Assembly (NCBI RefSeq): GCF_022682495.2
Contig: NC_071396.1
Span: forward strand, 60,157,159-60,221,158
Reading direction: 5' to 3'
DNA: 64,000 nt
From: Desmodus rotundus
Taxonomy: Eukaryota; Chordata; Mammalia; Chiroptera; Phyllostomidae
Positions 60,611 to 64,000 of this stretch are shown here, piece by piece (within the stretch, counting starts at the first letter, position 1; every line of letters begins with the position of its first letter). The translations under genes were made by a program, and so were the position numbers. The notes under the pieces are model-generated. The model did no database searches. It was not told the DNA's origin and was given only the letters and a program-made list of their open reading frames with translations.

Positions 60611-61900
60611 TTGATGTCTCTGGGGAGCCCCTGGGCCAGATCTTCCAGACTCCACCCTACCTCTCCTCATTAGCTCTCCTGAGTTCACAAATGTCCACAA
60701 ACTTTGGGATCTGTAGAAAATAAAGGATGAGACCCAGCATGACCATGCCGGCTAAATGGACCTCTCCTCAGAAATCCCTGGCCATGGCTACAGAGGAACA
60801 TGGCAGCTCATGTGAGGAGGCAGTGATGCTGGTGGGCTCCCAAAGTTATACCTATGGTGCAAGCAATTTGGTATTTAATAGAAGCCATCTCTATGGAAAG
60901 AAATAAAAACAAAGGTTAATAGCTAGAACAGACTATAATCCTGGTTTCTGAATTTTGAAGGTAGGCAATCAAGATTTACAGGTGCTGTCTCAAATTATCT
61001 TCAGATGGAGTAAAGATAGTCAGAGTGTGATAGATTCTTCTTGTCTGCCATTTGAATGTCTCTGGCTATTTCAGCAACAGGCACAAAGATAGTCCATGGA
61101 TGAGCTGTTGTGATTTTTCTGAAGTTTATTATCATGTTGTCTTACTTTAGCTTGCATTGCCTTGGGGAAAAGGCAGTTTTAGTCCTCAATGATTTTAAAT
61201 CAATGGATGAAAAAATGAAAATGTTAGTTTGGAAAGTTGCTGCACAAAATTTAAGAAAACTAGAAAAATTCAGGATCCAGTCCAATTTATAGGTAGAAAA
61301 TATTTAAAAAGCAAAATACAATGAACAGTACTTACAGTATAATTAACACAATAGATAATGAACAGCATTCGGAATCTAATATCCACAAGTGGGTATTAGA
61401 GTTTCTATTGAAACAATTTTTTTCTCTAAAATCAACTTCATTTTTAACAAATATAGCCAAATTAAGACAAATTTATTTGCAAAGTAAGTCTAGCTTCAAT
61501 TAAACTTGACCTCATTATTTGCATAAGTTCAGCAAGAATATTAATTAACTATGTAGGCTCTTTTAAATCTACTTTACTGGATAGTTTTCATAAGGAACAT
61601 TCAGATTGAACTTAAAAAGACCTCTTAAGTTCAGAAAAGCCAAGGTGAGGACTTGCCATCAGACGTTGCCTGCTATGCCTATAGGTTTTCAAGGTCCCCA
61701 ACATATTCTGAGTTTCTTACTTTGCATCTCAATGAAGAAAGCTTTGTTTCTTACCTGGAATAAACACCATGAACCATGTAAGAAGGTACCAGGCTATTTT
61801 CCCAAGGGGCTTTTATTGGCTTCCAAAATCAATCTTAATTCCTTAAAGCTGTCTGGTCATATTTGAATCTATTAATGTCTCAAGAATGACATTCCAGTCA
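60611..61900. other. Unassigned AT-rich sequence
   Basis: No gene or repeat family assigned with confidence. Text at 61080-61860 has the look of an old ERV-derived or other interspersed repeat, but I cannot name it. Four plus-strand open pieces of 60-86 codons lie here without recognised domains. Confidence 0.35.
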
Positions 61901-61904
61901 AAAC

Positions 61905-62395
61905 CAGCAATTCCACTTCTGGGAATTTATCTGAAGAAACCTGAAACACTAATCTGAGTATATATATGTACCTTCTGTTCATTGCAGCATTATTTATAAT
62001 ACCACTATTTGGAAGCAGCCCAAATGTCTATCACTAGATGTGTGAATAAAACAGCTATGTTACATTTACACAATGGAATACTACTTGGGGTAAAAAAAGA
62101 ACATTTTACCTTTTGACAGCATGGATGGACCTGGAGAACATTATGCTAAGTAAAATAAGCCAGTCAGAGAAAGACAAATATGATATGATTTCACTCATAT
62201 GAGTAATCTAGGAAACAAACTGAACTAACAAGCAAAATACAGACTCTTAGCAGGCTGACAGCTCTAGGAGAATAGTGGGGAGAGGGATTGAACAAAAAAA
62301 CAAAAAAGGTGGGTGGGTGGAGGTGGAAGAGGTTATGGGGGGATAAGTGGTAATGGAAAAGATACAATAAAAATAAACTAAAATAAAAGTGAACT
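61905..62395 (+). mobile_element. LINE-1 3' end
   Basis: An L1 tail with the AGCAATTCCACTTCTGGG, TACACAATGGAATACTA and TTATGCTAAGTAAAATAAGCC blocks, a G-rich 3' UTR (62300-62350) and an A-rich end. Confidence 0.75.
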
Positions 62396-63020
62396 TTAAA
62401 AAATAAAGAAATTAATGAAACTAAGTGTTGGCTCTTCAAAAAGATTGATAAAATTGACAGACATTTAGCTAGAGGGACTAAGAATAAAAGAAGGCTTTAA
62501 TTACTAAAATCATGAAGTGTAGATGTTACAACTGACTCTACAAAATAAAAATAATTATAAAAGAGTATTGTAAACAATTGTACATCAACACACTGGATAA
62601 TCTAGATGAAACTGACAAATTTCTAGAAACATAAAATATACCAAGACCAAATCACAAAGAAATAAGAAAACATAATAGATCTATAACTAGTAAGGAGATT
62701 GAATCGGTAATAAAAAGGAAAAATCTCCTGACAAATAAAAGCCCTGGACCTGATGGCTTCACTGGTTAATTCTATCAAACATTTAAATAAGAACTAATAC
62801 TAGTCCTTTTCAAACTTTTTAAAAAATTAAAGAGAAGGGAACACTTCCTCACTCATTTGAGGAGGCCAGCATAACCCTAATTTTAAAAGCCAAACAAAGA
62901 CACTATAAAAAAAAAAAACTACAGACCAAATTCCCTTATGAATACTGGAGTAAAAATCCTCCACAAAATAATATACAACCAAATCCAGCAGCCTATTAAA
63001 AAGATTATATGCCATAACTG
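62396..63020 (+). mobile_element. Old LINE-1 ORF2 fragment
   Basis: Linker and reverse transcriptase start of an old L1 (AAAGCCCTGGACCTGATGGC at 62739, encoding SPGPDGF). Stops are frequent. Cut at 63020 by another L1 5' UTR. Confidence 0.7.
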
Positions 63021-64000
63021 AAGCCTTCTGGTCAAGATGGCAGACTAGGTAAATACTGTACTTGCCTCCTCCCACAACCACATCAAAATCACAACTAAAT
63101 TACAGAACAACCATCACTGAGAACTACTTGAAATCTAGCTGAACAGAAGTCCCATAACTAAGAATATACCGGAGCCACACCAAGAGGGGCAGAGACACAG
63201 GATGGGCTGGTCCCTCACCCATGTGTGGCAGTTAAAAATCAGGAGGGATATCTCAGCTGTGGAGATTCCCCTTGAGGAGAAAGGTGTCCCAGACCTACAC
63301 CAGGCTCCCCAGCTCAGGTATCTAGTGCTGGGAAGGGAAGTCCCCATAACTTCTGGCTGTGAAAACCACTGGAGATTATGGCTGGAAATGGAGAACTGCT
63401 GGAGTCCAGGTGTTCTTCTTAAAGGGCTCACATGTGGACTTACTGGCTCACAGACTCACTTGCTCTGAGCTCCAGTGCTGGAGCAGCAGCTTGAAAGGCT
63501 CCAAGAACATACAAACAGGAAATGAATTGTCTTGCTTCAGGGCAAGGGCTGGAGAGGGATCTTTCTCCCAGACAGAAGTAATGGCAGAAGTCATCGTGCC
63601 TTTGCTGAGCCCTCCCCCTGCAGGTGTGGGCCTCTGCCATATCATCAACCTGGATGGCACTGTTCACCTCACCCTGGTGATTATCTGAGACCCCACCTCA
63701 TTCAACTTTGTAGCCCATCCGTCTGCTTTTAGTGGTTTTTCCCATAAGCAGCCTATCTTGTCTCATGCCACAGACCTTCCAAAAATGTCTCAAATGTTCA
63801 CAAATGCCAAAAAGAACCCCAGCAACTGGCACCAGCACACCCCATGCCTCTTGCTAAGGGTCCCCAAGCCTGGCACTAGCAGAGCCAGCTTCAGCTTGAA
63901 GCTTAGCCTTTCCCAGATACCTCCAAGACTAGCACAAGTGGCAACCATTTGCAGATCTAAGCTGACATTGGCATGCACCTCTCAATAGGCCCCAGCACCA
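63021..64000 (+). mobile_element. LINE-1 5' UTR, continues past window
   Basis: Begins with the L1-type leader CTTCTGGTCAAGATGG (63026-63041) and carries GC-rich 5' UTR text to the window end. The ORFs here (up to 109 codons) are not known L1 proteins. Whether an ORF1 follows cannot be seen. Confidence 0.6.

Overview
The window is nuclear DNA of a placental mammal, most likely a microbat of the Yangochiroptera. The evidence is two tRNA-derived SINEs of the bat VES type (43401-43577 and 43608-43818) plus a reversed, 5'-truncated copy (7816-7998), ancient mammalian L2, MIR and MaLR repeats, and many young LINE-1 copies. Nearly all long open frames are LINE-1 ORF1 or ORF2 pieces or their antisense shadows. 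There is no bacterial-type gene, CRISPR array, rRNA or tRNA gene. Family names come from recognition by eye, without a database search.

Layout. 1-31.8 kb is a nested LINE-1 pile. An old L1, itself hit by a MaLR LTR, carries a near full-length L1 (911-7322). Then come a reversed L1 tail, a VES SINE, an older L1 with a duplicated 5' UTR monomer, and an ORF1-only LINE (HAL1 type) split by a reversed young L1 with a perfect 13-bp target duplication (12896-17858). These are followed by L1 3' pieces, a C11orf98 retrocopy, a reversed L1 that has lost its reverse transcriptase region (25426-28505), and two further HAL1-type copies in opposite orientation, one with a nearly intact ORF1 (29750-30556).

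31.8-47.5 kb is a low-L1 island holding L2 and MIR fossils, a solo LTR, a TG-rich alternating tract, VES SINEs and the only host gene recognised. That gene is CHST13 (chondroitin 4-O-sulfotransferase 3) on the minus strand: a terminal coding exon at 40702-41547 and an upstream coding exon at 46703-46785, joined by a 5.2 kb intron. The first exon, with the membrane anchor, was not found and probably lies beyond 64 kb.

47.5-64 kb holds a second full-length young L1 (47513-54205) with an unusual polypyrimidine 5' UTR block, an inverted pair of LTR-like elements (54206-56325), an old L1 interrupted by a young L1 tail and by a DNA-transposon fossil, a MaLR fragment, about 1.3 kb of unassigned sequence, and the 5' UTR of a further L1 that runs off the window.

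CHST13 would act in the Golgi to 4-O-sulfate chondroitin. All other coding capacity is retrotransposon-derived and mostly broken. I see no convincing new multi-gene system. The most notable leads are the ORF1-only LINEs, an ORF1 frameshift shared by two separate young L1 insertions, and the polypyrimidine/splice-like block in one L1 5' UTR.
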